64,000 bases of DNA, from NCBI GenBank assembly GCA_030549175.1, contig JAUKUA010000002.1, positions 1,674,001 to 1,738,000 on the forward strand, written 5' to 3'. The notes under the pieces are model-generated. The model was not told the origin of the DNA. It did no database searches and saw nothing but the letters and a program-made list of their open reading frames with translations. The stretch comes from Lasiosphaeris hirsuta (Eukaryota; Ascomycota; Sordariomycetes; Sordariales; Lasiosphaeriaceae). This document shows positions 22,357-33,900 of this stretch, piece by piece; the stretch's first letter is position 1, and each line of letters starts with the position of its first letter. Made by a program: the position numbers and the translations under genes.

Positions 22357-23159
22357 CTACCGTCGCCAAATCCCCGCAAAACAAACCCATATCCCAGCTA
22401 TAGCCGAAGGCAGACCAATCCCAATACCAACGCCCAACGCAATCTTATCACTCCTGCTCAGTTCACCTCCACTCCCCCCCTCCGCCGCCGCCGCAGTAGG
22501 CTTCACCGTAGTCCAAATCGTGGTATCAACCGTCTTTTGCGCCGTAACTACACGTCCAACACACAACCAGTCAGCACATATATCTCCCCAACTCGACACC
22601 ACAAGGTTCATACCGCCTATATCCCCATCCACACACCCACACCTCCGGCAAGGGCAAGGGCACTCCACTTACCCAAGCCTGTCCCCGTTCTCCCCCCACC
22701 ACTCGCCGCCGTGACCGTCGCATGCGACACCCTCGTAACCGTCGCAGCAGTAGGATCTCCCACAACATCTCCCCCACCTCCCCCACCATCCCCCGTCACC
22801 TCCGCCGCCCCAGGTAACGTATACCCATTCTTGGCACAATACGAATTATAAATCGACAAAAAAGTGCTGATATCCTGTCTTGAATCCCCACCCAGCGTGC
22901 ACAGATTCTTATTGCATTCGCTTGCGTAGCTCGAGATGGTGGGTGCCTTGTCGACGCGGCACATGCAATCGTTTGTGTAGGGGTTGGAACACCCTAGGCG
23001 TCCGCCGATCCAGACGTCGCTGCTGCCGAAGAGGCAGGTTTTTCCGCAGGAGCTGAGGAGGTTGTACTCAGGTTGGCTAGGGAGGGTGAATGCGGCAGGG
23101 GCTTGGGCTGAGGTGAGGAGGGGGAGGAGGAGGAGGAGGAGGAGACCCCAGAGTATCAT
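22357..23159 (-). CDS. Cys-rich secreted/anchored extracellular protein
   Basis: Model: 23159-22673 and 22547-22357 with a 125-bp intron, 678 bases, 225 residues. It starts with a leucine-run signal peptide (MILWGLLLLLLLPLLTSA). The mature N-terminus has a CFEM-like spacing of cysteines (SSCGKTCLFGS, LGCSNPYTNDCMCR, SECNKNLC, NSYC), a family of fungal extracellular proteins that I recognise by the YNLLSSCxKTCLFGSSDVWI type opening. A Gly/Thr-rich stalk and a C-terminal hydrophobic helix (IALGVGIGIGLPSAIAGIWV) with terminal arginines suggest a type I single-pass membrane anchor. It probably acts at the cell surface. The gene is intact although it sits among pseudogenes. The poly-purine tract at about 23113-23146 is simply the DNA behind the leucine-rich signal peptide. 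Confidence 0.8.
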
Positions 23160-24254
23160 GATGGGGGTGTTAGTGAGGGTGGGTATGATGGCGATGATGA
23201 CGGCACACATACACAGACCAAAAAAAAAAAAAAAGAGACGGAAGAGGAGATAGACGCGGACGCGTCATGGACGGACAGAGGGATTTAAAAGGGGGAATCT
23301 CATTGCCACCGGCCCAGACCTTATCTCAGAGCCTCACCACTGCATTGCTTGATGTAGACAGCAAATGACTATTATGGTTATGGAGGCTCGGCAATGCGCC
23401 ATTCAATGTGGCTTTCCAGCTCTTTCCCGTCGCGGATTTTGTCCTGTCGTGAGTGGTTGTGGCGGTCCAATCGCAGATGCAACCCTTCGGAGAACACCAC
23501 GGCTGCGGCTTGGCGTCTATCAGGGGTTGAATGGTGGTGGTCTAGACCGGCTGGGTGGCTGAGGGTTAGGTACTTATTCAACTCGACATTGCCGAAGAGT
23601 GAATTTGCAAAGATTTGTAACTACCTTACTTTTGGCCCCGTGGTCCGTATAACTGTTGCCTGGTAGGTATGTTGCCGCCATGCCATGCACCTGGTCTCAA
23701 CATTAGGCCACCCAGGCCCAAGAGGGCGCGCATTCGGGTAAAGCGCTGATCATGGGCCGAATGGCAGCGACCCCAAGGTTGATAATTCGAGTGCGTTAGC
23801 GCCGTGGCTTTCTTTGATCTCCAACAGCACGTAATATCTGGGGCCAAACTGAACGGATAAAAAACATGGGATACTTCAGTCTGAGGCGACCTAGCAAAAC
23901 CCTCCCGCTTCGATTTCTTATCTCACTTCAACACCCATGATGCCGCCTGAGTGCCGAAGCTTCGTCCATCACTGCCACGTCGGCTTTTTCGTCAGCCCCC
24001 TTCATCGGCAATTCCTTGAACTTGACTTTTGCGGTGTATCACTACACCGGTCGCCTCGTAGACCTCAACTGAAAGCATCTTTCTCAGAATGTCCTGCCTA
24101 TTTAGGTGGTCTTTCGGTATCAAGCTAGCAAGATGCAAGTTAGTGAGGAAATTGGTTAGGCAGGGCTACTTACAGGCTGAGATATCGGGCCTTGATGCGC
24201 AACATCCTGGTAAACTGCCGGGCGAATGTTCCCTTGTCGTCGAAAGTAGTCTTT
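23160..24254. other. intergenic, promoter side of the Cys-rich gene
   Basis: Contains an A(14) run at about 23221-23234 just upstream of the Cys-rich protein gene. Other short frames have no recognisable content. Confidence 0.4.
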
Positions 24255-25307
24255 TCACGAACGTGCAATGAGAGAAGACGGTGTTCCAAAACCCAAATGA
24301 GCAGCTAGGACCCAGAGGGCGTCGTAGTCATGACCTCCAATGGCCATCAGGTCTACCCGCCCTTTGAAGCTCGTTCGAAGCGGCTCTTTGTCGGCAATGG
24401 ACCATCCCTCTGGCCCTGATGCCGCTCTCAGGGTGAAGGTGGCGTTGCTGGAAACGACTTCCAGAACTGGGAACATGGCGTAGTCTACCTTGCGCCCTCG
24501 TAAAGCTATCCAGGAACTGTCGGGACAGTTGCCGAGATACGGCTTCGATGAGGCTGCAGATGCGCCCCAAGTCATCCTTGGGTCAAAGCTCTTGCACCTC
24601 TGTCGCCAACGTATCGAGGGTAGCAGAGCCAATCCCCAGTGTCTTTGAGAACAAATGATCGCACAAAGGATAGTGCTGGGCAAACCGCCTCATGTGCTTG
24701 AGCGCAGGGAGGTCCTTCCCAAATGCAGTGTTTCGTCGTGGCCTATACTCCCAGTGGTTCCTCCTTAGAATTACTAGGGACGAATATGAGCCTATCTTCA
24801 TCAAATGAGAGGCTGTGAATATCGATTTCGTCAGCATCGGTCCACCCAAGAAGGTTAGGTTCCTGTCAAGTTGCCGAACCGATTCAACGTCTTTCATGCT
24901 GGTATTGCCGCCCTTCGCCCACTTCTCGAGCTGTTGATAGATTGCGCGTGTATGAGATTTGGTGGTCTGGGAATCGAGGTGCAATTCCTTCAGGCGTTTG
25001 AGGCGACTCAGAAGGGCCTCGGATCCAGCGTTCATGCAACGCTAAGCCGCCCGAAAAAGTGCCAACAAATATCGTTAGGGTATGGCACACGGAGAAGAAA
25101 GCTTCCGTGTATCTTCAGCTGTCTTCCTTGACTCGTGGAGGTTTGGTTGGAATCATCTCGCAAGCGTTGGCAAATATCGCAGCCCAGAACAGTAGCGTCC
25201 TCCATGTCAGTAGCAGCAGTAGGCACTGCTGACCCAGAACAGAACATGTCATGATCAAACTTGTGGTAAAAATGATTAACAAGCCCTCTCCATTCCGTTT
25301 CCGTCAA
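24255..25307 (-). pseudogene. LRR/F-box-like protein relic
   Basis: Minus-strand frames read, in order, ATVLGCDICQRL and PNDICWHFFGRL; after a frame break near 25035, SRLKRLKELHLDS (an LRR-like strand) and DLPALKHMRRFAQHYPLCDH; an in-frame TGA near 24583 (VQEL-stop-PKDD); then RICSLIEAVSRQLSRQF; and after a second frame break near 24500, DYAMFPVLEVVSSN and GHDYDALWVLAAHLGFG. The pattern, with one CGA-to-TGA type stop and two single-base shifts, is a decayed gene. The family is not certain. The leucine-rich strand and overall layout resemble fungal F-box/LRR proteins of unknown function. Confidence 0.5.
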
Positions 25308-25372
25308 CTACTCTTCTACAAGGTCTCTTCTTCCAGCTCCTTAACAAGACACTTATAACGTTGGCCAACCTT

Positions 25373-26569
25373 TTAAATGTGCATTAGCATCTTGTCGCTC
25401 AAGATGCGCTTTAAGTCGGTTGATCCATCCGAAGCAATAGTATACACGCCATGATTGCCCCTTGTGAAGCTCTGGAGAATGGAAAAACCAATACCACTTA
25501 CTTGAAGAATACGTCCAATCCGCATGTGGACATCAAGTATGTCCGGGTCAGGCCGTTGGACGTTGGCATCTTCCTGGGCAACGAAAGCAAAAGCCGGCAG
25601 CAATTTTTGTATGTGGTATGAATCCTCATCCAAGATCTCCATGTGGTATCTGTGCTCCTATCCATACATGTTAGTGGTATCTTGTGAATTGGGAATATAA
25701 CATACCTCGTTCGTAGCTTAGAATCCAAACGTAAACTGACCAAACTCTTCGTGAGGTGACGAGGCTAATGTGATGGCATTTCCCGGCTAGTGGACCGTAT
25801 CGGCCCCAATCTTGTTCTTTAAGACTAGGAAATACTGGTAAAGTACCCACCATATCGTCGCCTTGTTCTTGGTATGCGTAGCATTCTTCTCCTCGAACTT
25901 TCTAAGCGCGAACGGTAGAATATGCGAGCATTGTGTTTTGGTTTTTCCAGCGCCCTCACGTTCGCCTGGAGGCATGTTGGCATAGGCCGCTGAGTCGATG
26001 GCGCCTGAGACAACACATCGATTTCCATCTCTGCGGAGGCACTCTTCCTTCAGCGACTTCTGTCCTGGGTTTCGGGTCGATCCTTCAATCTGTGTCATGG
26101 CCAATTCGATTTCGAACGCTACCGACTGGTTGGGCGAAGGTGTAACTGGGGGCTGTTTGCCACCAGCAGCAGCCACTACAGTGAAGCGTTAGTATACGGT
26201 AAGTGGCCCAATAGGGTATAATATAAACATACTAGGCTTCAGAATCGCGTCGGCGAGGAAATTGCGCAGTTGGCGCAGTTGGTGGGGATTCTTGGCGAAG
26301 TCGTAGATCTCGGATTGCAACGTTGACAGACCTTGGCCAGACAGATGATCGACAAATGCCCGTAGCATCTTAGCAGTATCGTCGCTGGCATGGATTAGCT
26401 AGTACTCGCTCAGCACGTTGTTGACAACTTCAACCGCATTTTGCTGGATAATTGGGCTTAGGGGCAACGATGAGAGAGCCGCGGAAGACTGCGATCCAGA
26501 TCGTCCCGGATGCGGCGCTATTTCCGGCAGGCCTGCTGCCAATGGATCGTCATCCCAGAAGAATGCCAT
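25373..26569 (-). pseudogene. fungal HNH (HNH_2-type) protein, RIP-type stops
   Basis: Starts with ATG at 26569 (MAFFWDDDPLAAG), then a helical N-terminal region (LRAFVDHLSGQGLSTLQSEI), an intron with GTATGT donor near 26.23-26.18 kb, then the HNH core: SLKEECLRRDGNRCVVSGA, TQCSHILPFALR and ATIWWVLYQYFPxLK-like residues. The C-rC pair of the first strand and the central His of C-S-H are kept. After another intron (about 25.71-25.66 kb) a C-terminal tail ends at 25373. Three in-frame stops replace expected glutamines: TAG at 26401-26399, TAG at 25789-25787 (VH-stop-PGNAITL) and TAA at 25720-25718 (FGF-stop-ATNE). Everything else reads cleanly, so inactivation is recent. A second, different HNH protein lies at 62.9 kb. 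Confidence 0.82.
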
Positions 26570-26661
26570 GGCGAATGTGCGTGCAATGAAGAAACGCGTG
26601 GTACTATTTACGCAATTGCTGTAGAAATTAGGCGCACGTAATCAGTACTTGACCTCGGTCG

Positions 26662-26715
26662 CAATCCTGAGCCAATCCTAAGCCGGACCTGAGCCGGACC
26701 TGAGCCGGGATGAGC
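26662..26715 (-). repeat. 11-bp minisatellite upstream of HNH relic
   Basis: Five units on the plus strand: CAATCCTGAGC, CAATCCTAAGC, CGGACCTGAGC, CGGACCTGAGC and a 10-bp CGGGATGAGC. It lies about 93 bp upstream of the HNH start. Read in the gene's sense the first unit is GCTCAGGATTG, identical to a unit at 62073-62083 upstream of the second HNH gene. Confidence 0.85.
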
Positions 26716-27170
26716 AACGTCACGTGGGCGAGGTACGAAAAAGGAAATTTTATGGTGCCCAGATTTGTCGCACAAAACAGTGGTTTCCTAAGTGGGGCCA
26801 AGGTTGTTCCTTCCAGAGGGGCGATTCCAGCTCAACGCCTCGTTGCCGCGGTCGCTGGGACGCCGCCACGGACCTTTTGGACCTCGAAGTGCCTCCAGTC
26901 GGCAAACACCGCCCTTCCAATCGTCACGGCTCAATGCCGAATGTGACGGAGCTCAAGAAGATCTGCTTCAGTCTGGAACATACCTCAAAATTGCAAACAC
27001 ACCTAGGTATACTTCGCGATGCATTTGCACCGTGGATGACCTCTAAGATTACAAGCTTCTTTACCATCCACCCCACTAATAAAATTATTCCCATCTCTTC
27101 CAACAAGTGTACCTCCTTCCCAACCAACGGATGCATGAACAACGCCACCCACAATTGTACAGCCTCTTCC
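26716..27170. other. spacer, nothing recognised
   Basis: Open frames on the plus strand (up to 156 codons) have no domain and no convincing start context. Confidence 0.35.
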
Positions 27171-27800
27171 TCAGACAACCTCACCAACCCCTAATCCCGT
27201 ACCGGTCCCAGTACTCGCGCTTCTGACACTCCCTGCGCTCCCACTCCACCGTACACTCTCCCCGCCCGCCCGCCGCACCGGCAACGCAGTTAGACACTCG
27301 GCAGTATGCTGCAGATGCTCATTCAAGCTAACAATCATAGCCTGCAGCTCCTGTTTCAGCTCCTCGCGCGAGCCTTGGCCCTGTAGGGCATTTGCTGACG
27401 GCGGGGAGGGGAGAGGTGGTAGTGGCGGGACGATAGCGAGTGTGCGGAGGGTGGTTGCATTGGGCGAAGAGAACGAGAAGGAGACGGAATGGTGAGGGGT
27501 GGACATGGAAGTTGTGCGTTGGGGGTGAATCGGAGCGGCGGGGGAGGAGGGGATTTGAAGGGACGGTGGTGGAGGGGAGGGGGACCGAGAGGCGAATTCG
27601 TCACGGTCGCGGTCGGGAGAGCGTGGGCGAGGTTTGCCGCAAGAGGCCCGTCGATAAACATGGAGGGTTCGCGATAGGTGGAGGTGTTGGTTCGTGAGAG
27701 CTCGAATTCGAGGTCGAAGGGAGTCAAGTCGTTGATCGACCCAGGGGAGTTGGTGTTGCCGCCTTCGCCAGGGCTGTCACCATTCTTGCCGTCCCCTACC
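27171..27800 (-). other. possible truncated regulatory-protein remnant
   Basis: Minus-strand frames read SINDLTPFDLEFEL, a Pro-rich linker (SPPPPPLRFTP), then after a frame change SREELKQELQAMIVSLNEHL, an amphipathic helix, and a Ser/Gly-rich end. The layout is reminiscent of the linker and C-terminus of fungal Zn2Cys6 regulators, but no DNA-binding domain is present. The presumed 5' side abuts the SNF2 fragment at about 27.80 kb. It may be the 3' remnant of a gene cut by a rearrangement. Low confidence. Confidence 0.3.
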
Positions 27801-28608
27801 ATCGCCGGGGATGACCCCATAGTGTCAAGCCAGTCCTCCAAGCTCTGTGCTGTTGTCAAAAACCTTGAGCAGCACCAATTTGGATCAAAAAGGTAAATAC
27901 CAAATGCACACATATATATATGAGCACACTTAAACTAACATGATGTAGTCTGGTCTTTGCGTCCTGGCGACAGACGCTAGACTCGCTGGCGGGGAGACTT
28001 TACAGAAAAGGTATAAAATATGTCCAAATTGATGGAAGAGTGACCGGAATCGACCGGCACAAGTATCTGAATCGGTTCCAAACCGACCCCGAGGTCAATG
28101 TTCTCATAATGTCGCTCGATATCGGTTCAGTAGGGTGAGACGGTCATACCTCAAAGTGCCTCTACACCGCTAACGTCTCTCAAGTCTCACAGTGACAGCG
28201 GCGACCAGGGTTCACATTGTCGAACCGCAGTGGAGCCCAAGTATCGAGGACCAAGCTACTGCCAGGGCGCACCGAATGGGCCAGACCAAGACGGCCACGG
28301 TTGTGCGGTACATCACCAAGAGCTCAGTCGAGCAGGTATGCCGCCCTACCGAGATTCCGCAAGAAGATTTAAAGAGTAACCGTTGTCGGCATACAGACAA
28401 TCGTAGAGCGACAGGATCGGAAGCGCAGGCTCGCGAGGCTGTCGCTTGACAACCACGTAATATCGACCAATGATGTCAGTGAAAGACTCCAGGTATGCAT
28501 TCACAGAGCTGGGAACCCCAGTTCATGTCCCACCATGGAGGGTTATTGTGGCTGACTCGGAAGCAGAATCTGAAATTCATTCTGGACTTTGGTGCTGAAG
28601 TTCCGTGA
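27800..28608 (+). pseudogene. SNF2/Rad5-like helicase, 3' fragment
   Basis: Carries the C-terminal helicase lobe of a SWI/SNF-type ATPase. Exons: about 27800-27892, 27949-28134, 28185-28335, 28397-28492, 28567-28608, all in phase. Motifs: SSKLCAVVKNLEQH, LVFASWRQTLDSLAGRL (motif IV region), YVQIDGR, FQTDPEVNVLIMSL then GSVGLTVTAATRVH (motif V), and EPQWSPSIEDQATAR then AHRMGQTKTATVVRYI (motif VI, the R-x-x-R-x-G-Q type). The stop is at 28606-28608. Everything N-terminal to SSKL, including the whole ATP-binding lobe, is missing, so it cannot act as a helicase. No stop or frame error occurs in the retained part, unlike the neighbouring relics. Confidence 0.78.
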
Positions 28609-28730
28609 GATTTGGTGGGAAGGTATTCTTGGCACACCTGAGCCGGAACGGTCCGATCAGACGATCCGTACGTGGACATGATGATGGAAGTAGAGAAGAC
28701 TTGGATTTACTGGGTGAAGTGGTACAAGGG

Positions 28731-28943
28731 TGTTTATGGAGTTCTGAACTAACTAGAGCTCTTTTATTAGAGCCCCTAAAAATAAGAGGAGCCCTAATTA
28801 TTCTCAATTGTTCTGCCACAGCTCTCTGCACACACACACACACACACACACACACCTCTCTTATTAGTTGGTAAGCAGTTGCGTGTCGCGTGGGACTGTA
28901 TAAGTGCTGCTGCTACTAGAACCAGTAATCAACCCGCCCAACA
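28731..28943 (+). mobile_element. possible solo LTR
   Basis: A 213-bp segment starts TGTTTATGGA and ends CGCCCAACA, so it has the TG...CA and short TGTT/AACA inverted ends of LTRs. Inside are a TATAAG box-like site near 28900 and a pyrimidine/CA tract. No 5-bp target duplication is seen (AAGGG versus GTATT), and no second copy or internal coding region is in the window. It lies just after the SNF2 fragment. Confidence 0.35.
28829..28855. repeat. (CA)n microsatellite, about 13 units
   Basis: Uninterrupted CA repeat inside the possible LTR. Confidence 0.97.
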
Positions 28944-29017
28944 GTATTCCAGTTTTCGGCCTGACGTTCCAACATCATGAACCAACTCCCACTTCGCCCC
29001 GAGCGCCTTCCCTCATA

Positions 29018-29824
29018 CTACCTCCCCGGCGTGACCTCACAAGCATAAACCCACTCCGTCCTGGTCGCCGCCACAGTCGTCCTCTCCACCCCCTCCACCC
29101 ACCCAGGACACCGCGGCGCCAAATCCCCACCCCTAATATACTCACACCCATCACACCCAACCCTCACCGTCTCCGTCACCGTCGCCACCCACGCCGTCGA
29201 CCTCTTCTCCTCACATTCGGCACTCGTCCTCTGCCTACGATCCGCAAACCCACCCCCTTGCGCAAGCCCAAGCCCGACCCGACACCGCCCGTCGGCATGG
29301 TGCACCACCTCCAGCGACGTCGGCCGCTCCGGCGGCGTCTGGTCGGCCCGCAGCGTCGGCACCGGCAGGTAGTGCGTCACATCTTCAACCCTGACCGTCT
29401 CTCTCGACCCCCCGGTCGGGGCCGGGGTGGGCGCGCACGCCCAGCCGAAATGGGTAAAAGGCGTCGCGGTGACGGTGTCTACGATCTCGGGCGGGGCGGT
29501 CAGGCCGAGGGGACATCGGCCGCGGCGGAGGGAGGTGGTGAGGATGGTCGCGCCGAGGCAGTCGACGGGCAGGTTGATGGTGGTGGTGGAGGCGAAGGCG
29601 GTGCCGCCGCCGCAGGGGTTTTGGGACAGGATGGCGAAGAAGGCCGTTTCCGGGTCGTTCTCGAGGAGGCGGATCGAGGCGTAGCTGTAGGGGTTGGGGA
29701 GCGGGATCGAGAGGGTTGTCCAGGCTGTCGCGGTTGTGGTCGTAGCAGGCTCCGGCTTCGGGGTGGGGGAGGCGAGGGTTGTGGCTGTGACGGCCAAGCC
29801 GATGATTAGGGGTTTGGGGACCAT
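29018..29824 (-). CDS. secreted protein of unknown function
   Basis: Single exon of 807 bases, 268 residues. Begins with MVPKPLIIGLAVTATTLA, a signal peptide with likely cleavage after ASP or nearby, followed by a Thr-rich stretch (ATTTTATAWTT). The body contains several separated cysteines (QNPCGGG, PVDCLGA, RRGRCPLG, GWACAP, DGRCRVG, SAECEE, GCDGCEY, APRCPGW, VYACEV) consistent with disulfides in an extracellular protein. No enzyme motif is recognised. G+C is high and the frame is clean, in contrast to the relics on both sides. An upstream in-frame start exists at 29926 but would place the signal peptide internally. Confidence 0.7.
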   Translation of the reverse strand: MVPKPLIIGLAVTATTLASPTPKPEPATTTTATAWTTLSIPLPNPYSYASIRLLENDPETAFFAILSQNPCGGGTAFASTTTINLPVDCLGATILTTSLRRGRCPLGLTAPPEIVDTVTATPFTHFGWACAPTPAPTGGSRETVRVEDVTHYLPVPTLRADQTPPERPTSLEVVHHADGRCRVGLGLAQGGGFADRRQRTSAECEEKRSTAWVATVTETVRVGCDGCEYIRGGDLAPRCPGWVEGVERTTVAATRTEWVYACEVTPGR

Positions 29825-30139
29825 GTTGGGGGTAGATGTTGGAAAGGGTGTTTTGTGCAAGTCTTGCGCAAAATATTTGGTGGTCAGGGGGTTAACGGTC
29901 ATATACTCACAAAACATCAAGCTCATCGGCGGGAAGCCGAAAGCTGAATGAACCCCAACTTAGGCTTTGATGGGTTTATACGAAAATATTCTATATATAT
30001 ATACATTCTGTATAGTTTTGGGGGTAAGAAACCCCACGGATTGACAAGCATGCCCTTTCAATCGAGGATTGACCCGGTTTCTGGGGACCGACCCACCGGG
30101 GTGAAGATCCGGGTAAATGCCCCCCCGTCAGGAACGAAA

Positions 30140-30690
30140 CGTTACCCGTCAATTCCTTGGGCTTCATCACGATGGAAGGTTACCAGGATGTTCCATTTCA
30201 GGGTGACCTTTTGTCAATTAAACATGTATTTGGAACCAAAGTTGAAGTGCTCTTGGTGCGAGCTCATACCATACGAAGCAGTGGTTCTATGAGCCAGATC
30301 CATGACGGCGGAGCTCATGTGGAATCTTGTCAAAGGCTACTACCCAAATGGAATGATGTCGATTAGGAAGACCCCACCATCATCACCCTCCTGGAAGACA
30401 AGTGTCAAGCGACATGGTATCCTGCTACTAGTCCAAGCCAAAAATTTCAACGTTACTTCCACAAAACCTTTTCCTTTTTTGAGCAAAGCTATGAATGTAT
30501 GGGCTGTTGGTACCAAGGGGAGATCTTCAAGGTTGGGTTGCTGGCAGTTCGGCTGTAGTGGCCCTTAACGAAGGACGGGATCATTGTGAAGGTTCTAGTC
30601 CCGAAAAACTCTATCTCCTAGTGACCCCAACCGGAATTGAAAGAGTACATGAAGTATAGGTGGAAGCCTGAAAAGTTGTGAAATGCGGGA
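30140..30690 (+). pseudogene. unidentified decayed coding segment
   Basis: One plus-strand frame reads like real protein for about 170 codons: VEVLLVRAHTIRSSGSM, QIHDGGAHVESCQRLLPKWN, PTIITLLEDKCQATWYPATS, KFQRYFHKTFSFFEQSYECM, GCWYQGEIFKVGLLAV, WPLTKDGIIVKVLVPKNS. It is broken by TAG and TGA stops, several preceded by codons that would suit a lost glutamine (for example D-V-D-stop-E-D). I cannot name the family. The rest of 29.83-30.92 kb shows nothing recognisable. Confidence 0.4.
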
Positions 30691-30925
30691 TTGAAAGGAA
30701 CATCATTCGACCAGCTGTATGATGAGGGTCTGCCTAAGGATGCACCTGAAGTGGAGTGATGCTACTCGTCTAAGGAGGGGATATACTATCCAAGACTCTG
30801 AGTATTCTGAAGTCTGGTTTAGCTGCAAGCCTCGACAAGAGATATGATGAGGAGACACTATCCAGTCTAAATATCGCCAACTGCTAAGCTTGCGTCAACA
30901 TCTTGAGTAGATGCAGCCCAGCACG

Positions 30926-33900
30926 TCAAAGATTGAAAGGGTAGTTCCCAGGCCCTCCCTGGCTGTAGGTGACCGGAAACTCGGGCGTGCCATATCCATA
31001 GTTAGCCTGAGAGGTGGCTGGTGCAAAGGAATCCAAATTTTCCACAAAGCCACAACTGGGCTCATCATGAGTGAATCTTGGGGTACTTTCCGTGAATGCT
31101 TCGCCACCGCCAGAGTATGGCCAATAGGCTCCTGTTAGCGATTGTGGCTGAAAGGTGTTTGTCATCTGTGGAGTGGTTCCAAATGGTTCAGATAGCATCG
31201 CAGGGGTCGAGATGAACTGGTTCGGCGGCGAGACGGTCGAGGGGTTGGGGAAGAAACTGCAAGGGCTGGTTCTCGGCGAGGGGTTGCCCCTTGCCCCCCA
31301 CTCTCTGAACGCCCTGTGAAGAGAATCCGTGATGATGGAGTGCACACTCTCCATTGCTAGAGAATCGCGGGATCCAATTGGCCGCCCGATATGCTCCTCG
31401 GCAGCTTGCTCGAACAATCGAGGTACTTCCGTCAATAGGAAGTGGTGAAACTCGAGATCAGTTCGAGCTTCCGGGGATATTGGCTTGAGATCTTCGGCCA
31501 CTTCGGGATCTGGCCTATATCAGCGATCTAAACTCGCATTAGGCAATCCTTGGATTGGACCTCAGACACTTACAAGGAGAGGGCATGACAGTCTCGTGAG
31601 GAAATAGGAGACGGTAAACTTCCCTCCACTTTTCCTCCTCACTTAAACCCTTGACCCTGTACTTTTTGGTCTTTAGCTGCTTCTCTTGGGATGCAGTTAT
31701 ATCGGCAGGGTGAGAGACGCGGCGAACTTCACATGAAATCGGAAGAAGCTTATGAGCGTCCAACTCTCTATCGTCGCGGAATATCTGCTTGCATCTTTCG
31801 CAGTAAACCTTGCAATGCCTTCGGTACAAATGTTCCCTGCTCAAACAATTAATATTGACCTGTAGAATATGAGCTTTATCTCAATCTCGGAACCTACTTC
31901 ATCCGGGAGACAGATGTCCACGACCGTATCGCGCATATCTCGTGGATTTGGAGGTTGTAAGTTACGGGGTCGTGCTTGCGGAACGGACATGCAACCTTTC
32001 TTGACGATCCGGAACTGTGCCTGGACTGTGAAGTGGTGGGCCATTGTCCTTCTCCGTCCTCTTCGTCCTCCTCCTCATCTACACCACGGCGGCGGGAACT
32101 TGGACGGAGCCCCCGTCCCGAAACATGTCCAGAGCCGGATTTGTGCACACGAGCTCTGGACTCTCTGCCCTGTGGGCGTCTGCCATTCTGGTCGCCCGCA
32201 CACTCGTTGATCAATGCGTCCCACCGGAGGTTGTATTGGGCCCAGATATGGTCAATGACTTTATCGGCCAGGGGGTGAAAAGCCGCAGCCCAAAGCTGCG
32301 AACCCTCAGGTCTGTCGCTTAGTTCCGCCCAAGAGTCGGGCTCAGAGAAGCTGTCGTCAGACACACGCTCGCTTGGGCTGTCCGTTGTGCGCATAGAGAA
32401 CAAGCTGGAGCCGGAGCGGGATCTTGGGCTCGACACCAGCAGCCACTCATTAGCATAGCTATCGGTAGCCAAACGTAGTGGTGCCTGAGAAATTGTCGGT
32501 TGAGCCTGTAGAAACATTTCTCGCTCTGCCAGATGTTTTGATGAAGAACCTGCACTGACGCTAGAATGAAGTCCCAATGCTGTTTGAGGACCCACGAGCT
32601 CCTCTGTCCCCGAGGCGGCCAAGTTTGTGCCAGATTTTGTAAGTGCGATGTTTCGGTCACTGTCAATCCGGCGCAAAATGGTTTGCTTGAAGGGGTCACG
32701 AGACACGACAGGTTTCCCGAGATGTCCTGGAATAGGATCGGCAACTTGAATGACGAAGGAATGGGCTGGGGTGGTTTCTTCAATCTTCGCCAAGACTCTA
32801 GACGTGGGTTCGGCAACGCCAGGCCTTCTGGCGGCATGAGAAGAGAAAGGTGTTGACCAAGTTGTTCGAGATAGGGGACGACTAGAAGGATATGAAGTTG
32901 GGTTTCCCGTCGCCTGCGATGGTGTGGGCAGTGTCGCCACAAAAGAGGTATCGTTCATGGATCTCGGAGTTGGTAGTGGTTGATATGCCGAAATGTCCTC
33001 GGGGGCTTCAGAGACTAGTGGCGAGGCAACCTGGACGGTATCTTGAGAAGGATTGGAGGGGTGCTGAATTCGCCAGACCCGTCCGTCGGTGACGTAGAGG
33101 CCGCTCACATCTCTCTCAGTTCTGATTTGAGCCGCGTGGTAAGCGGTCTCTGCAATCTTGCGGGGATCCTCTTTGTCCGGTTCAAAGTATTCGAGGATAG
33201 TCTGCAAGGTTGTGGGGTCCCGACTACTTGGAGAAACAGGCGATTGTTCAGGATTGACTGGATCCCATGAGAAGCGAAGCTTGGTCTCCTGCCTGGCCTC
33301 TTGTTCGCCAACAAGGGTTTTCCAGGAGTCCTCGAGGCCGGGCTGGTGGAGCAATGCCTTGATGACGGCCGAGTGCTGCCACTGCGACATATCCTTTTTA
33401 TCGTCATAATGAACTGCCACATGGTCGAGGTAGTCGTCGTGCGAGAAAAAAGGGGAAACGCAGAACCCACAACCCCATGCTTTTCGTGTTGGCACGCGCG
33501 AGTCGACCCCCCAAGCACTCGGCGGAGCATCGTCGGCGTGATCACGTTCGCAGTGGGCTGCCAAATCGGCGAACTGGTCGAAGAACATGTAGCAAGCTTT
33601 GCACAGGTACTTATCCCGGTTGCCATGCGATTGAAGTTCGTGATCTCTCCACTCGGACTTTGTCTCAAATGACAAATCACAGAATGTGCAATCATACCGA
33701 TACCCTGGATCAAAGCTGTCCTTGCGTTTCTCGGACACCCCGTACGGGCTGGTAAGGGTGATAGGCGAATCGATCGATGCCCGCCCTATGAGAGAGTAGT
33801 ACGTCCTGGAGGTCGAGGTGGAGGCGGTCCGGTGCACGCCCGAGAATACGCTGGAGGCTTGGGTTGTCGCCGAGTTCACGGAAAATCGCGAGTCTCGAGA

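Noticed and set aside
23113..23146. GAG-rich purine tract as a microsatellite
   Set aside because: It is the reverse complement of the leucine codons in the signal peptide of the Cys-rich secreted protein.
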